22,774 nucleotides of DNA from Hyphomicrobium_A sp036559705 (GCA_036559705.1 DATBSP010000121.1:1-22774), one strand, 5' to 3'; shown: positions 7,363 to 15,402, numbered from the stretch's first letter. A program made the numbers and translations. The notes: generated by a model from the sequence alone, not told the origin.

Positions 7363-7922
7363 GAATTAACGCTAAGCGCCAACCTGACCGGTTATTCCAC
7401 TGGCATGATAGCTTTGTGCGGGAAACGAACTTTAATGGCCATGTCGATAGGCGGTTAGCGCCGCTTAACAACCGCATGAAGAAATGGGCAAGGCGCTCCG
7501 CCGTGCGGCCAATTCTCGGGGTCAGGAAGAATTCCCGATAGGCGTGATGCCTTTTCGTTGGGCAGGACCGCGCAAATGTGGCTCAGGAGCGAGTTTGCGT
7601 ATCCCTCAAAGCGGGAAACACAGCGATTGTGGCAGCCTTGGCGTGCCGATCATGAATGCTTTATGACACACCCTTCAGCCTGCTGACATTCATCGGGCGC
7701 AAGGCTTGCGTTGCTTGACTGAAATGGCACAATGGCTGATCTGAGCAAGAAACCTCGCGTGTCGAATGCAGCCCCTCGCACTGATTCTTTCGACGAGCAC
7801 CGCACATCCCCGCGACCAATTCGAATTAACCTGGGGCTTCTCGGACGCTTCGCATTTCACGCGATCGTCGAAGACTGCCATGGAGTATCGCCAACGGGAC
7901 TGTCGGCGGGAGGGGTACTGAG
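7363..7922. other. 560-base region with no convincing gene
   Basis: Only short ORFs occur here (60-residue frames at 7359-7541 and 7484-7666, and a 98-residue frame at 7732-8028 running into the next gene). None shows a ribosome site with sensible composition or a recognisable fold. The region looks less G+C-rich than its flanks. A GCGGTT...AACCGC inverted repeat lies at 7451-7475. A TTGACT at 7715-7720 resembles a -35 element, but there is no good -10 at the right spacing. I saw no tRNA-like cloverleaf. The promoter of the NTF2-like gene probably lies in the last 200 bases. Confidence 0.4.
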
Positions 7923-8369
7923 ATGGAATTGGACGAGCACAGGGCGCGGATGGTTCTGGACCGGGCGCACGCCGCCTGGAGTCAGGGCGACGTCGAAAGT
8001 GTGCTGGGCAACTACGTCGACGATCTGATCTATTTCTGCAACACGGGCGGCGTCGACGGCGGCCCTCTTCTGATCGAGGGGAAGCAGGCATTGCGCGAGA
8101 TGTTGCAATCGATCGCCGATGTCGCTGAAAGCGTTTCCGTTGCGGAGTATTTCCGTTTCGCCGATGGGGTGGGTCGCGCGAAGATCGAGTGCTACATACG
8201 CCACAGGAAGACCTGCCACATGCTCGTTGGCTCGTATCGGCAGCTTGTCACTTATCGCGGCGATAAGATTGCGCGCCTGGAAGAGTTCCATGACGGAGCC
8301 AAGATGATCGCTTTTTGGCAGATGGTTTCCGGCGAAGCGGCGATCGAAAAAGCGTTGCTGGCCGAGTAG
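7923..8369 (+). CDS. NTF2/SnoaL-like fold protein
   Basis: The 148-residue protein has the layout of the nuclear-transport-factor-2-like superfamily: an N-terminal helix (ARMVLDRAHAAWSQGDVESVLGNY), the DDLIYFCNTGG strand with a conserved-type Asp pair, a PLLIEGKQALREML helix, then alternating strands ending in the ITYRGDKI/LEEFHDGAKM type pattern seen in SnoaL-like proteins. Members include ketosteroid-isomerase-type enzymes and ligand-binding proteins. The substrate cannot be told from sequence. The ATG follows GGGAGGGG. It is convergent with the small secreted protein gene downstream, with a shared hairpin between them. Confidence 0.8.
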   Translation: MELDEHRARMVLDRAHAAWSQGDVESVLGNYVDDLIYFCNTGGVDGGPLLIEGKQALREMLQSIADVAESVSVAEYFRFADGVGRAKIECYIRHRKTCHMLVGSYRQLVTYRGDKIARLEEFHDGAKMIAFWQMVSGEAAIEKALLAE

Positions 8370-8389
8370 CGCCCATCCCAAGCCTAAAA

Positions 8390-8418
8390 GGGAGCGGTGC
8401 CATGAGGCCACCGCTCCC
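8390..8418. terminator. Probable bidirectional terminator hairpin
   Basis: GGGAGCGGTG at 8390-8399 pairs perfectly with CACCGCTCCC at 8409-8418 around a 9-base loop. It lies between the stops of two convergent genes (8369 plus, 8433 minus). In the minus direction it is followed by a CTTTTAGG tract. In the plus direction only C-rich then TAATAAT sequence follows, so termination should be better for the minus-strand gene. Confidence 0.65.
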
Positions 8419-8432
8419 CCCGTAATAATCTG

Positions 8433-8636
8433 TCACCAACGGCGCCAGCGCCACCACCAATTGCGGTGCACGCGCCAGCTGCGCCAGCCGGCTTCGTCAA
8501 CCATTGAAGATGCGTGGGCTTGGTCGCCGGCTACGGCGCTGAGATCGACAACCGGTGCCGCCTGCGCGGTGCCGAGCGTGGTCGCGAACAGCGCCAACGC
8601 ACCGGCAATGGCGCAGATGGGTAAGTAACGAGTCAT
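8433..8636 (-). CDS. Small secreted protein with Trp/Arg-rich C-terminus, 67 residues
   Basis: The ATG at 8636 follows a CGGGAG site; the longer frame to 8678 adds residues before the signal peptide and is unlikely. Residues 1-26 form a signal peptide (MTRYLP, a hydrophobic Ile/Ala/Leu core, AQA cleavage motif). The mature part of about 41 residues is short, begins APVVDLSAVAGDQA, and ends in a 17-residue tail that holds seven Trp and six Arg with no acidic residue (NWWWRWRRW at the very end). I know of no assigned function. Short exported proteins with Trp/Arg tails occur in Hyphomicrobiales genomes. The tail could bind membrane or cell-envelope polymers. Termination is by the hairpin at 8390-8418. 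Confidence 0.75.
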   Translation of the reverse strand: MTRYLPICAIAGALALFATTLGTAQAAPVVDLSAVAGDQAHASSMVDEAGWRSWRVHRNWWWRWRRW

Positions 8637-8838
8637 GCGAGTACTCCCGGGTTTGAACGTCCCGAAAGCGTAAACCACCGCCCGCCAAAACAGCCTTAGC
8701 CGACCCCGCTCGAATTATTTCAATCCTTATGCATTGGAGCCGGGCGCCCCCTGTGACGGGTGACGCGTAGCGTCCCCCGAGCCAGCCGCAGGGCATCAGG
8801 GCATCGGCGTCATGACGAACTCGCCCGTACGACGTCCG

Positions 8839-9102
8839 TTACTTGCAGGCCTGCCGGCGCGCAGTGCAGGTCGTCGTCAGCGTGTCGTCGGTGCACTTTA
8901 GCTGCACAGGCCCCGCAGGACGCTCGCCGTGATCAGCGATCGAGTTCTTCAGCGCGGCATTGGCCATGAACACCGCGAGGTCATAAGTCACCATCGTCGC
9001 GACTCCGCCGGCGCGGCGGCAGCCGGCTTCAGCGCTGGAGACCATTGCGGCACCGGCTAGTGCAACGACGAGAGAGAACCCGACAAAGCTCATACGCATC
9101 AT
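8839..9102 (-). CDS. Small secreted cysteine-containing protein, 87 residues
   Basis: The ATG at 9102 is placed eight bases after AGGAG. A signal peptide is clear (residues 1-26, MMRMSFVGFS then an Ala/Val/Leu core, SSAEA-G). The mature part of about 60 residues has four Cys (28, 70, 79, 86), enough for two disulfides in the periplasm, plus the helix-like DLAVFMANAALKNSIADHG. No family with a known activity is recognised. It lies upstream of the Trp/Arg-rich secreted protein gene on the same strand with about 200 bases between, so the two are probably separate transcripts. Confidence 0.72.
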   Translation of the reverse strand: MMRMSFVGFSLVVALAGAAMVSSAEAGCRRAGGVATMVTYDLAVFMANAALKNSIADHGERPAGPVQLKCTDDTLTTTCTARRQACK

Positions 9103-9177
9103 GACGTGTACTCCTGTCCTACTGCGACACTTGAGCTACTGAGACATGGGATTCCTAGCGCAGTGGGTCCGCGCGCG

Positions 9178-9189
9178 CAGTCGCGACTG
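9178..9189. promoter_or_regulatory. Perfect 12-bp palindrome, candidate operator
   Basis: CAGTCGCGACTG reads the same on both strands. It lies in the 253-base divergent region between the secreted protein gene (start 9102) and the broken membrane-anchored gene (start about 9356). The position fits a transcription factor site, but no matching second copy was noticed and no regulator is encoded nearby. Confidence 0.3.
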
Positions 9190-9355
9190 GGACACATCCA
9201 CCGGAAAGCTGAGGCTCGGCGCGCCCTCCGCGACAGTTAACCACGTTAAGCGCCCGGCGCAGCCCTGCCTCGCGCGCCCCGCTCGAAAGTCACGGCAATC
9301 CGCTTTTGCAGCGGGGAATCCGCGGCGCGGCCAAATTCCGATAGGGTGACTAAAC

Positions 9356-10068
9356 GTGAAATTCAAATTGGGCGCCGACTGGTGGGACGCATTCTTCAAG
9401 ATGCTGTCGATTGTGCTGGTGCCGCTCACCGTCGCGGGCATGGCTGGTGCTGGACGCGCTGGCAGCAGAACGTCAACGACCTCAAAAGCATGATCGACCT
9501 TGTCACCGACAAGTCGCCGGAGAAACAGAAGTACGGCATCGCGATGTTCGAGTACCTCGCCAAGAATGGTAAGGTCCCGATGGAATTCTTGGCGGCACAG
9601 ATCGACTAGGCGACGACGGCGGAGAACCACGAGCTGCTTCCCATGCTCGAAGTAGCCGTTCAGGCCGCCGCTAAGGAGAACTCCGACGTCGCCGAAGCGT
9701 ACCGCGTAGCCCTGGAACGCCGTCCGGCCCGCGTGTTTATCCACGTGCCGAATGACGAAATCTACAATTGCCTCGTGCTCTTGCGTGACGCATTCAAAGA
9801 TGCCGACAAGGCGGCCGTGCGCTTTCCGGCGGCACGCAAATTCCAGGGCTACGCTAACTCCAATCAAGAGCCGCGCTTCTTCCACGAAGAGGACGAGCCG
9901 CGCGCCAGGCAGATCGCCAACTTGTTCGGTACGCTGGGGTTAGAGCTCGCCGTAAAGGACATCTCAAAGACGTCATGGGCGCGCACCAACGCGCGCAACA
10001 GCTACGAGCTTTGGTTCAACGGAACGCCATTGCCGCGCATCTGTCAGCGTGCGGCAGAGAGCGGGTAG
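9356..10068 (+). pseudogene. Broken membrane-anchored protein gene with LytR_C-like C-terminal domain
   Basis: From a GTG at 9356 the frame reads KFKLGADWWDAFFKMLSIVL then VPLTVAG, a clear N-terminal membrane segment. It then becomes nonsense after about 9440, while another frame picks up a sensible helix-rich protein (WQQNVNDLKSMIDLVTDKSP, KQKYGIAMFEYLAKNGKVPM). The shift lies between about 9437 and 9455 and fits a one-base loss. That frame meets a TAG at 9607-9609 and continues without a break in character to 10068. The last third (RPARVFIHVPNDE, RFFHEEDEPRARQIANLF, NSYELWF) resembles the small alpha/beta domain found at the C-terminus of LytR-type and other envelope proteins. Two independent lesions argue for a decayed gene. 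The piece from 9643 could in principle still be translated. It is convergent with the receiver-kinase gene. Confidence 0.65.
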
Positions 10069-10092
10069 AACCTGGCATCCCCAGTCGGCTGA

Positions 10093-11130
10093 CTAGAGCG
10101 CGAAACAGAGAACCCCGCGCGTCCCGCGTGCGCTCGGCGGGTACGTCAACTCTGCCCCAAGGCGCATTGACATACTTTTGATCACGCGGGTGCCTAGTCC
10201 GGTTCCCGATGGCGCTCCGTCAGCCTGCGGCCAGCCGACGCCGTCGTCTTCGACACATAGGCAGGCCCTATTTCCATCGCGGATCATCTTTACGCGTATG
10301 TCGCCGCGCTCCCCTTCGCGGTAGGCATACTTGTAGGCATTGGTCACGAGCTCAGTAACGATGATCCCGAGGGAAACCGCCTTGTCGGTGGGCAGTGTTA
10401 TCGGATCGGCGGTAAGCGTGATCTCGTGTTGGCTCCCTGACGCCAGCATCGTGCTGCGCAGTTCTTCGACAAGTCCGCTGAGGTACGCCTTGAGGTCGAC
10501 CGACTGGACATCGTCCGAAGTGTAGAGCCGCTTGTGAACGCCGGCGATGGCGATGATGCGCGCCTGCATTTCGTCGAGCGCCCGCAAAGCGGCCGCGTCG
10601 CTGACCGTCGAGCGCTGCATATTGGTCAACGCCGCGACGATGGCGAGGGAGTTAGCCACGCGATGGTTGACCTCGCGCAACAGCAGCTCGGCCCGATCAC
10701 GCGCGGCGATCACCTCACGATCGGCGGCCTCCTTGTCCCGGCGCAGGCGCTCTTTTGCGAGCGCTGTCACGATCGCCTCGGCCAGAAGCTCGCGAAAGTG
10801 CCCCTGCACGTCCTTCCAGACGTAGTCCACGGCGCCAGCTTTCAAAGCCGCGACCGCGATGTGACTATCTTCTGAGCCAGTCACGTAAATGACAGGCGGC
10901 GCGTTGGAGAGCGCGCGAATGCGTGGCAGAACTTCGAGGCCGGTTTGGTTCGGCATGTGGTGATCGAGGCCAACGATGTCGAACCGCTCCGCTTGGAGCC
11001 GTTCGAGACCCGCCGCGGCCGAAGACGCACACTCGACCTCGAAACCACGCGCCTGCAGCGTCTTTTGCACCAATCGCGCCAGGCCCGGGTCGTCATCGAT
11101 ATACAGCACTCGAGCGCCGTGTTCGGTCAC
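10093..11130 (-). CDS. Receiver-HisKA_2 hybrid histidine kinase
   Basis: The product is 345 residues and soluble. An N-terminal receiver domain (1-120) has the acidic pocket Asp12-14, phospho-acceptor Asp56 in GLDHHMP, Thr84 and Lys106. A HisKA_2 dimerisation segment with the acceptor His156 in LREVNHRVANSL follows. A C-terminal HATPase domain has the N-box Asn264 (ELVTNAYKYA) and a G-box (EDDGVGW). HisKA_2/HWE kinases in Alphaproteobacteria often feed the PhyR general stress pathway, so that is one candidate output. The start is a GTG whose last two bases overlap the stop of the upstream receiver gene (GTGA), a translational-coupling overlap. It is the last gene of the three-gene signalling cassette. 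Confidence 0.9.
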   Translation of the reverse strand: MTEHGARVLYIDDDPGLARLVQKTLQARGFEVECASSAAAGLERLQAERFDIVGLDHHMPNQTGLEVLPRIRALSNAPPVIYVTGSEDSHIAVAALKAGAVDYVWKDVQGHFRELLAEAIVTALAKERLRRDKEAADREVIAARDRAELLLREVNHRVANSLAIVAALTNMQRSTVSDAAALRALDEMQARIIAIAGVHKRLYTSDDVQSVDLKAYLSGLVEELRSTMLASGSQHEITLTADPITLPTDKAVSLGIIVTELVTNAYKYAYREGERGDIRVKMIRDGNRACLCVEDDGVGWPQADGAPSGTGLGTRVIKSMSMRLGAELTYPPSARGTRGVLCFAL

Positions 11131-11573
11131 TGTGTTTCCGGCACCTGCATCACGGCGAAGAACAAGCCGAGCTGACGAATAGCGTTGGCGAAATTATCGT
11201 AGTCGACCGGCTTGGTGATGTAGACGTTGGCTCCCAAGTCGTAGCAGCGTTGGATCTCGCGGGCGTCGTCCGTTGTTGTCAATACGACGACCGGCGACCG
11301 CTTGGTATGGGCGTTGGCCTTGATCTTTTCGAGGATATCAATCCCTGTCATGTCTGGAAGGTTCAAATCGAGCAGCACCAGGAGGTGCTTCTTCGCGCTC
11401 ACTTCACCCGACCGATCGGCGCCGAGCAGAAATTTCAGCGCTTCCGTTCCGTTGCTGAAAGGGATCAACTCGTTGTTGACGCCCGCGCGTCGAATATTTC
11501 GCTCGATGAGGCGCGCGTGCCCCTCATCGTCTTCGATCATCACGATAGAGACAGGCCTACCCTCTAAGCTCAC
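11127..11573 (-). CDS. Single-domain response regulator (Rcp1-type receiver)
   Basis: The 148-residue stand-alone receiver shows acidic residues Glu14-Asp15-Asp16, phospho-acceptor Asp69 in LLDLNLPDMTG, Thr99-Thr100 and Lys121 in ITKPVD. The insert after helix 2 (LLGADRSGEVSAKKHLLVLL) is typical of the Rcp1 class that partners phytochrome-like and CHASE3 kinases. There is no output domain, so it acts as a phosphate shuttle or by protein contact. The GTG at 11573 lies inside the upstream kinase gene, overlapping it by 17 bases, with GGAG seven bases before it. Its stop overlaps the next start by 4 bases. I infer that it carries phosphate between the two kinases. Confidence 0.92.
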   Translation of the reverse strand: MSLEGRPVSIVMIEDDEGHARLIERNIRRAGVNNELIPFSNGTEALKFLLGADRSGEVSAKKHLLVLLDLNLPDMTGIDILEKIKANAHTKRSPVVVLTTTDDAREIQRCYDLGANVYITKPVDYDNFANAIRQLGLFFAVMQVPETQ

Positions 11574-13059
11574 CGAGTTGCTCCGATCTTGTGCGTAAAT
11601 TGCGCGGAAGTCTTACCCGAAACGTCGTGCCGGCACCAACCTCCGAAGTCATCGTGATCTGGCCTCCGAGGCGACGCACGAGCGCCCGCACATGCGCAAG
11701 GCCGATACCTTCCCCGGGCTGATCCTGGGCGCCGGCGCGGCGGAACAAGTCGAAGACACGTTCGTGGTCCTGCTCGCCAATGCCTCTGCCGTTATCCTCA
11801 ATTTCGACTAATACCGAGCCGGACCTGTCTGGCCGCGCGCGAATCAAAATACGCGGCGGTCGCCCTGGTGCGCGGTATTTGACGGCATTGTCGATGAGGT
11901 TTCCGAACGCCTGCTCGAGGGCGAGACGGTCGCTAACGACAGTCGGCAACGGCCGCTCGATGAGGAGTTCGCCTTCGGCCTCGGTGAGACGGTGCTGAAC
12001 GCTATCGGAGATGCCGTCGAACAGGGCATCGAGATCAACCGACTCGGGCTTGAGTGTGCGCTGGCCCTCGCGCGATAGCTTAAGGATCGCGTTGATTAGC
12101 GAGTCCATCTTCTTGGTTGACGTCTGGATGAACGAGATCGCCTCCGGAACATCTGCGCCAATCGCCTGCTTTGCTGCCTCGGCAGCAGGAGAGGCGTCGA
12201 TCACGGGATCGCTGGCTAGCGCCTGCAGGGACTCGAGCGATGTTTTCATCTCCGCCGCAAAGCCCATGACGTTGACGAGCGGCGCGCGCAGGTCGTGGCT
12301 GACTATGTAGGCGAAACGCTGGATTTCGTCGTTGGCGCGCTGCAAGTCGACGGTACGTTCCTTGACACGCAGCTCCAGCCCCGTGTTGAGGGCCTCGACT
12401 TCGGAACGCACCCTGATGAGCTCGCGCGTGTATGTCTTCAACGCCCATGCCGCACCGATACCGGCGAACAACACAAGCAGACCGCCGGCGATGGTGGTCC
12501 AGCGCAATGCGGTAGCGTTCTCCTGCTGCTTCTCGATGCTCGCGTAGAGGCGCGCGTCGACCTCTTGGCGCTTCGCCGTGAGCTCGGTGCGTATCTTGTC
12601 CATGTTGTCTTTACCGCGGTCGGTAAGGACGATTGCCATTGCCCCGTCCGACTTACCGGCGCGCTTCAGATCGACCGTCTGCTCCAGTTCGGCCATCTTG
12701 GCCTCGATGTCGCTCCGCAGCCCGGCAATGAATTCCTTAGTCTTGTCCGTCGAGCCGCTCACAGCGGTCAGCTTTTCAAGACTCGAGCCGACGCTCTTCG
12801 CCGCCGCCTCATAGGGAGCAAGGTAACGGTTCTCGCCGGTCAGCAGGTAGCCGCGCTGGCCGGTTTCGGCGTCCTGGACGACGGAGAACAGATCGACGAT
12901 GGCACTACGCAACTCGCGCGTCGCCAGCACCTCTTCGGTAGAATCGCGCGTGCGCTCCAGCATCCAGAACGACAACGCCACCATCGCCAACAGGGCGGCA
13001 AGCCCGATCAGCGTAAACAGCGCCGTGGCGCGCATCAGTGTGAGATTGGATACTGGCAC
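11557..13059 (-). CDS. CHASE3-domain membrane sensor histidine kinase
   Basis: The product is 500 residues from the GTG at 13059, which has GAGGA just upstream. A start at 13098 is possible by frame, but that ATG lies inside the pnp terminator hairpin. Layout: TM helix 11-34; a periplasmic CHASE3 sensor domain with the DAETGQRGYLLTGENRYLAP signature (about 63-82); TM helix 187-207; a coiled linker; HisKA with acceptor His255 in YIVSHDLRAPL; HATPase with an N-box (FGNLIDNAVKYR) and the G-boxes EDNGRGIG and GEGIGLAHV. The CHASE3 ligand is unknown. It is the first gene of the cassette and is separated from pnp by the terminator, so its promoter must lie within about 13060-13133 unless pnp readthrough contributes. 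Confidence 0.88.
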   Translation of the reverse strand: MPVSNLTLMRATALFTLIGLAALLAMVALSFWMLERTRDSTEEVLATRELRSAIVDLFSVVQDAETGQRGYLLTGENRYLAPYEAAAKSVGSSLEKLTAVSGSTDKTKEFIAGLRSDIEAKMAELEQTVDLKRAGKSDGAMAIVLTDRGKDNMDKIRTELTAKRQEVDARLYASIEKQQENATALRWTTIAGGLLVLFAGIGAAWALKTYTRELIRVRSEVEALNTGLELRVKERTVDLQRANDEIQRFAYIVSHDLRAPLVNVMGFAAEMKTSLESLQALASDPVIDASPAAEAAKQAIGADVPEAISFIQTSTKKMDSLINAILKLSREGQRTLKPESVDLDALFDGISDSVQHRLTEAEGELLIERPLPTVVSDRLALEQAFGNLIDNAVKYRAPGRPPRILIRARPDRSGSVLVEIEDNGRGIGEQDHERVFDLFRRAGAQDQPGEGIGLAHVRALVRRLGGQITMTSEVGAGTTFRVRLPRNLRTRSEQLGELRG

Positions 13060-13080
13060 CCTGGTCCTCAGTATCAACGT

Positions 13081-13108
13081 AAAGCCGCCGATTTGCATCG
13101 GCGGCTTT
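13081..13108 (-). terminator. Rho-independent terminator of pnp
   Basis: AAAGCCGCCGAT (13081-13092) is perfectly complementary to ATCGGCGGCTTT (13097-13108), giving a 12-bp G+C-rich stem with a 4-base loop. It begins 25 bases past the pnp TAA and is followed on the minus strand by TTT then ACG, a short T-tract. It is the strongest terminator-like structure in the window and marks the end of the nusA-pnp cluster. Confidence 0.85.
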
Positions 13109-13133
13109 CTCGATAGTTAGTACGTATTCGGTC

Positions 13134-15359
13134 TTAGCTGGCTTCGCGGTCGCGGCGCGGCGGCCGGCGATCGCGGCCACCGCCGCCACCTTCCCGGTCG
13201 CGGCGCGGCGGGCGCGCGGCACTGAACTCGGCCTCGGGATCCGACTCGCCTTCGGCGCGGGGAATCTCCTGACCGGTCGACTGGTCGATGATCTTCATCG
13301 ACAGGCGCGTCTTCCCGCGCTCATCGAAGCCCAGCAGCTTGACGTAGACCTCCTGGCCTTCCTTGACGACCTCGCCGACGGTGGCGGGCCGGCCCGGGGC
13401 CAGCTGCGAGATGTGCACGAGGCCGTCCTTGGCGCCGAAGAAGTTCACGAAGGCGCCGAAGTCCATGATCTTGACGACCTTGCCCTTGTAGATCGTGCCG
13501 ACCTCGGGCTCCGAGGTGATTTCCCTGATGCGTTTCAGGGCGGCGTCGATCGACTCGCGCTTGGAGGCGGCAACCTTCACCGTGCCGTCGTCCTCGATAT
13601 CGATCTTGGCGCCGGACTCGGCGACGATCTCACGGATCACCGAGCCGCCCGAGCCGATCACTTCGCGGATCTTGTCGGTCGGGATCTTGATCGTCTCGAT
13701 GCGCGGAGCGTGCTCACCGAGCTCGGTACGCGCCGTGCCCAGTGCCTTCGCCATCTCGCCGAGGATGTGCAGCCGGCCTTCGCGCGCCTGTTCTAGCGCG
13801 ACCCGCATGATTTCCTCGGTGATGCCCGTGATCTTGATATCCATCTGCAGCGAGGTGACCCCCTTCTCGGTGCCGGCCACCTTGAAGTCCATGTCGCCGA
13901 GATGGTCCTCGTCGCCGAGGATGTCCGACAGCACGGCGAAGTCATCGCCTTCCTTGATGAGGCCCATGGCAATGCCGGCCACTGGCGCCTTCAGGGGCAC
14001 GCCGGCGTCCATGAGTGCGAGCGAGCTGCCGCACACGGTGGCCATCGACGAGGAGCCGTTCGACTCGGTGATCTCCGAGACGAGACGGATGGTGTAGGGG
14101 AACTCTTCCTGCGTCGGCATTACGGGACGTACGGCTCGCCAGGCGAGCTTGCCGTGGCCGATCTCGCGGCGGCCGGGCGAGCCCATGCGGCCCGTCTCGC
14201 CCACCGAGTAGGGCGGGAAGTTGTAGTGCAGCATGAAGCGCTCTTTGCGGGTGCCTTCGAGCGCGTCGACGAACTGCTCGTCCTCGCCTGTGCCGAGCGT
14301 AGCGACGACAATCGCCTGCGTCTCACCACGGGTGAACAGGGCTGAGCCGTGCGTGCGCGGCAGCACGTGCACCTCGGAGACGATAGGGCGAACAGTCTTC
14401 AGATCGCGACCGTCGATGCGACGGCCGGTCTTGACGATGTCGCCGCGCACGATCTCGCTCTTCAGGGCCTTGAACGTGTCGGCGAGCATAACCTTCTCGG
14501 TCGGATCGTCGGGGATCTCGACGCCCGCCTTCACCTTGCCCTCGGCCTCTTTGACGAGGTCGTAGCGCTTCTGCTTTTCCTTGGTGGAGAAGGCAGCGCG
14601 CAGATCGGCTTCGGCGATCTTCTTCACCTGCCCGGTGTATTTCTGTGCGTCGGGGAGCTGGATATCCCACGGCTCCTTGGCGGCCTTCTCAGCGAGCTTG
14701 ATGATCGCCTGGATGACCGGCTGGAAGTGCTTATGGCCGAACATGACGGCCTCCAGCATCAACTTCTCGGGAAGCTCTTTCGCTTCCGACTCAACCATCA
14801 TCACGGCGTCATGCGTGCCGGCGATGACCAGGTCGAGGTCGGAATTGGCCATCTCGTCGAGCAGCGGGTTGAGGACCAGCTCGCCGCCGATGAGGCCGAC
14901 GCGGGCCGCGCCGATAGGGCCGAGGAACGGTACGCCCGACAGGGTCAGTGCCGCGGAAGACGCGACTAGGCTGAGGATGTCGGGGTCGTTCTCCATGTCG
15001 TGCGAGAGCACGGTGATAACGACCTGTGTCTCGTTCTTGAAGCCTTCAACGAACAGCGGACGGATCGGCCGGTCGATGAGGCGGGAGGTGAGCGTCTCCT
15101 TCTCGGAGGGACGGCCTTCACGCTTGAAGAAGCCGCCGGGGATCTTGCCCGCGGCGTAGGTCTTCTCCTGGTAGTTCACGGTTAGGGGAAAGAAGTCGAC
15201 GCCGGGCTTCGGGGCCTTCGCGGCAACGACCGTGGCGAGCACGCTGGTCTCGCCGTACTGGGCGTAAACGGCTGCGTCGGCCTGGCGCGCGATGCGTCCG
15301 GTCTCAAGCGTCAGCTTGCGTCCACCCCAATCAATTTCCACGCGATGGATGTCGAACAT
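13134..15359 (-). CDS. pnp: Polyribonucleotide nucleotidyltransferase (PNPase)
   Basis: It degrades RNA 3' to 5' by phosphorolysis and is a degradosome-type trimer. The 741-residue product starts at the ATG at 15359 with the usual MFDIHRVEIDWGGRKLTLET; a TTG at 15377 would add six residues. Domains: first RNase PH repeat (about 5-140, GGFFKREGRPSEKE), helical linker (about 235-320), second RNase PH repeat (about 320-540, THGSALFTRGETQA and the conserved DILGDEDHLGDMDFKVAGT), KH domain (554-615, VIGSGGSVIREI), S1 domain (616-686, MDFGAFVNFFGAKDGLVHIS), and a 55-residue basic tail with PPRRDRE repeats and a Gly run that may bind RNA or partners. It lies downstream of rpsO with a 169-base leader carrying hairpins, consistent with known autocontrol of pnp through its leader. 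Confidence 0.98.
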   Translation of the reverse strand: MFDIHRVEIDWGGRKLTLETGRIARQADAAVYAQYGETSVLATVVAAKAPKPGVDFFPLTVNYQEKTYAAGKIPGGFFKREGRPSEKETLTSRLIDRPIRPLFVEGFKNETQVVITVLSHDMENDPDILSLVASSAALTLSGVPFLGPIGAARVGLIGGELVLNPLLDEMANSDLDLVIAGTHDAVMMVESEAKELPEKLMLEAVMFGHKHFQPVIQAIIKLAEKAAKEPWDIQLPDAQKYTGQVKKIAEADLRAAFSTKEKQKRYDLVKEAEGKVKAGVEIPDDPTEKVMLADTFKALKSEIVRGDIVKTGRRIDGRDLKTVRPIVSEVHVLPRTHGSALFTRGETQAIVVATLGTGEDEQFVDALEGTRKERFMLHYNFPPYSVGETGRMGSPGRREIGHGKLAWRAVRPVMPTQEEFPYTIRLVSEITESNGSSSMATVCGSSLALMDAGVPLKAPVAGIAMGLIKEGDDFAVLSDILGDEDHLGDMDFKVAGTEKGVTSLQMDIKITGITEEIMRVALEQAREGRLHILGEMAKALGTARTELGEHAPRIETIKIPTDKIREVIGSGGSVIREIVAESGAKIDIEDDGTVKVAASKRESIDAALKRIREITSEPEVGTIYKGKVVKIMDFGAFVNFFGAKDGLVHISQLAPGRPATVGEVVKEGQEVYVKLLGFDERGKTRLSMKIIDQSTGQEIPRAEGESDPEAEFSAARPPRRDREGGGGGRDRRPPRRDREAS

Positions 15360-15402
15360 GTTCGTTCTTTCGTTCAATCTGGTTTCTCTCTCTCGTAGCG
15401 AT

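Noticed and set aside
7732..8028. 98-residue plus-strand ORF before the NTF2-like gene
   Set aside because: Runs 100 bases into the NTF2-like gene in a different frame, lacks a good ribosome site, and its second half is plainly the shadow of that gene.
9136..9885. 249-residue minus-strand ORF
   Set aside because: Lies opposite the broken membrane-anchored gene, whose plus-strand pieces have natural composition and domain character; the minus translation has none.
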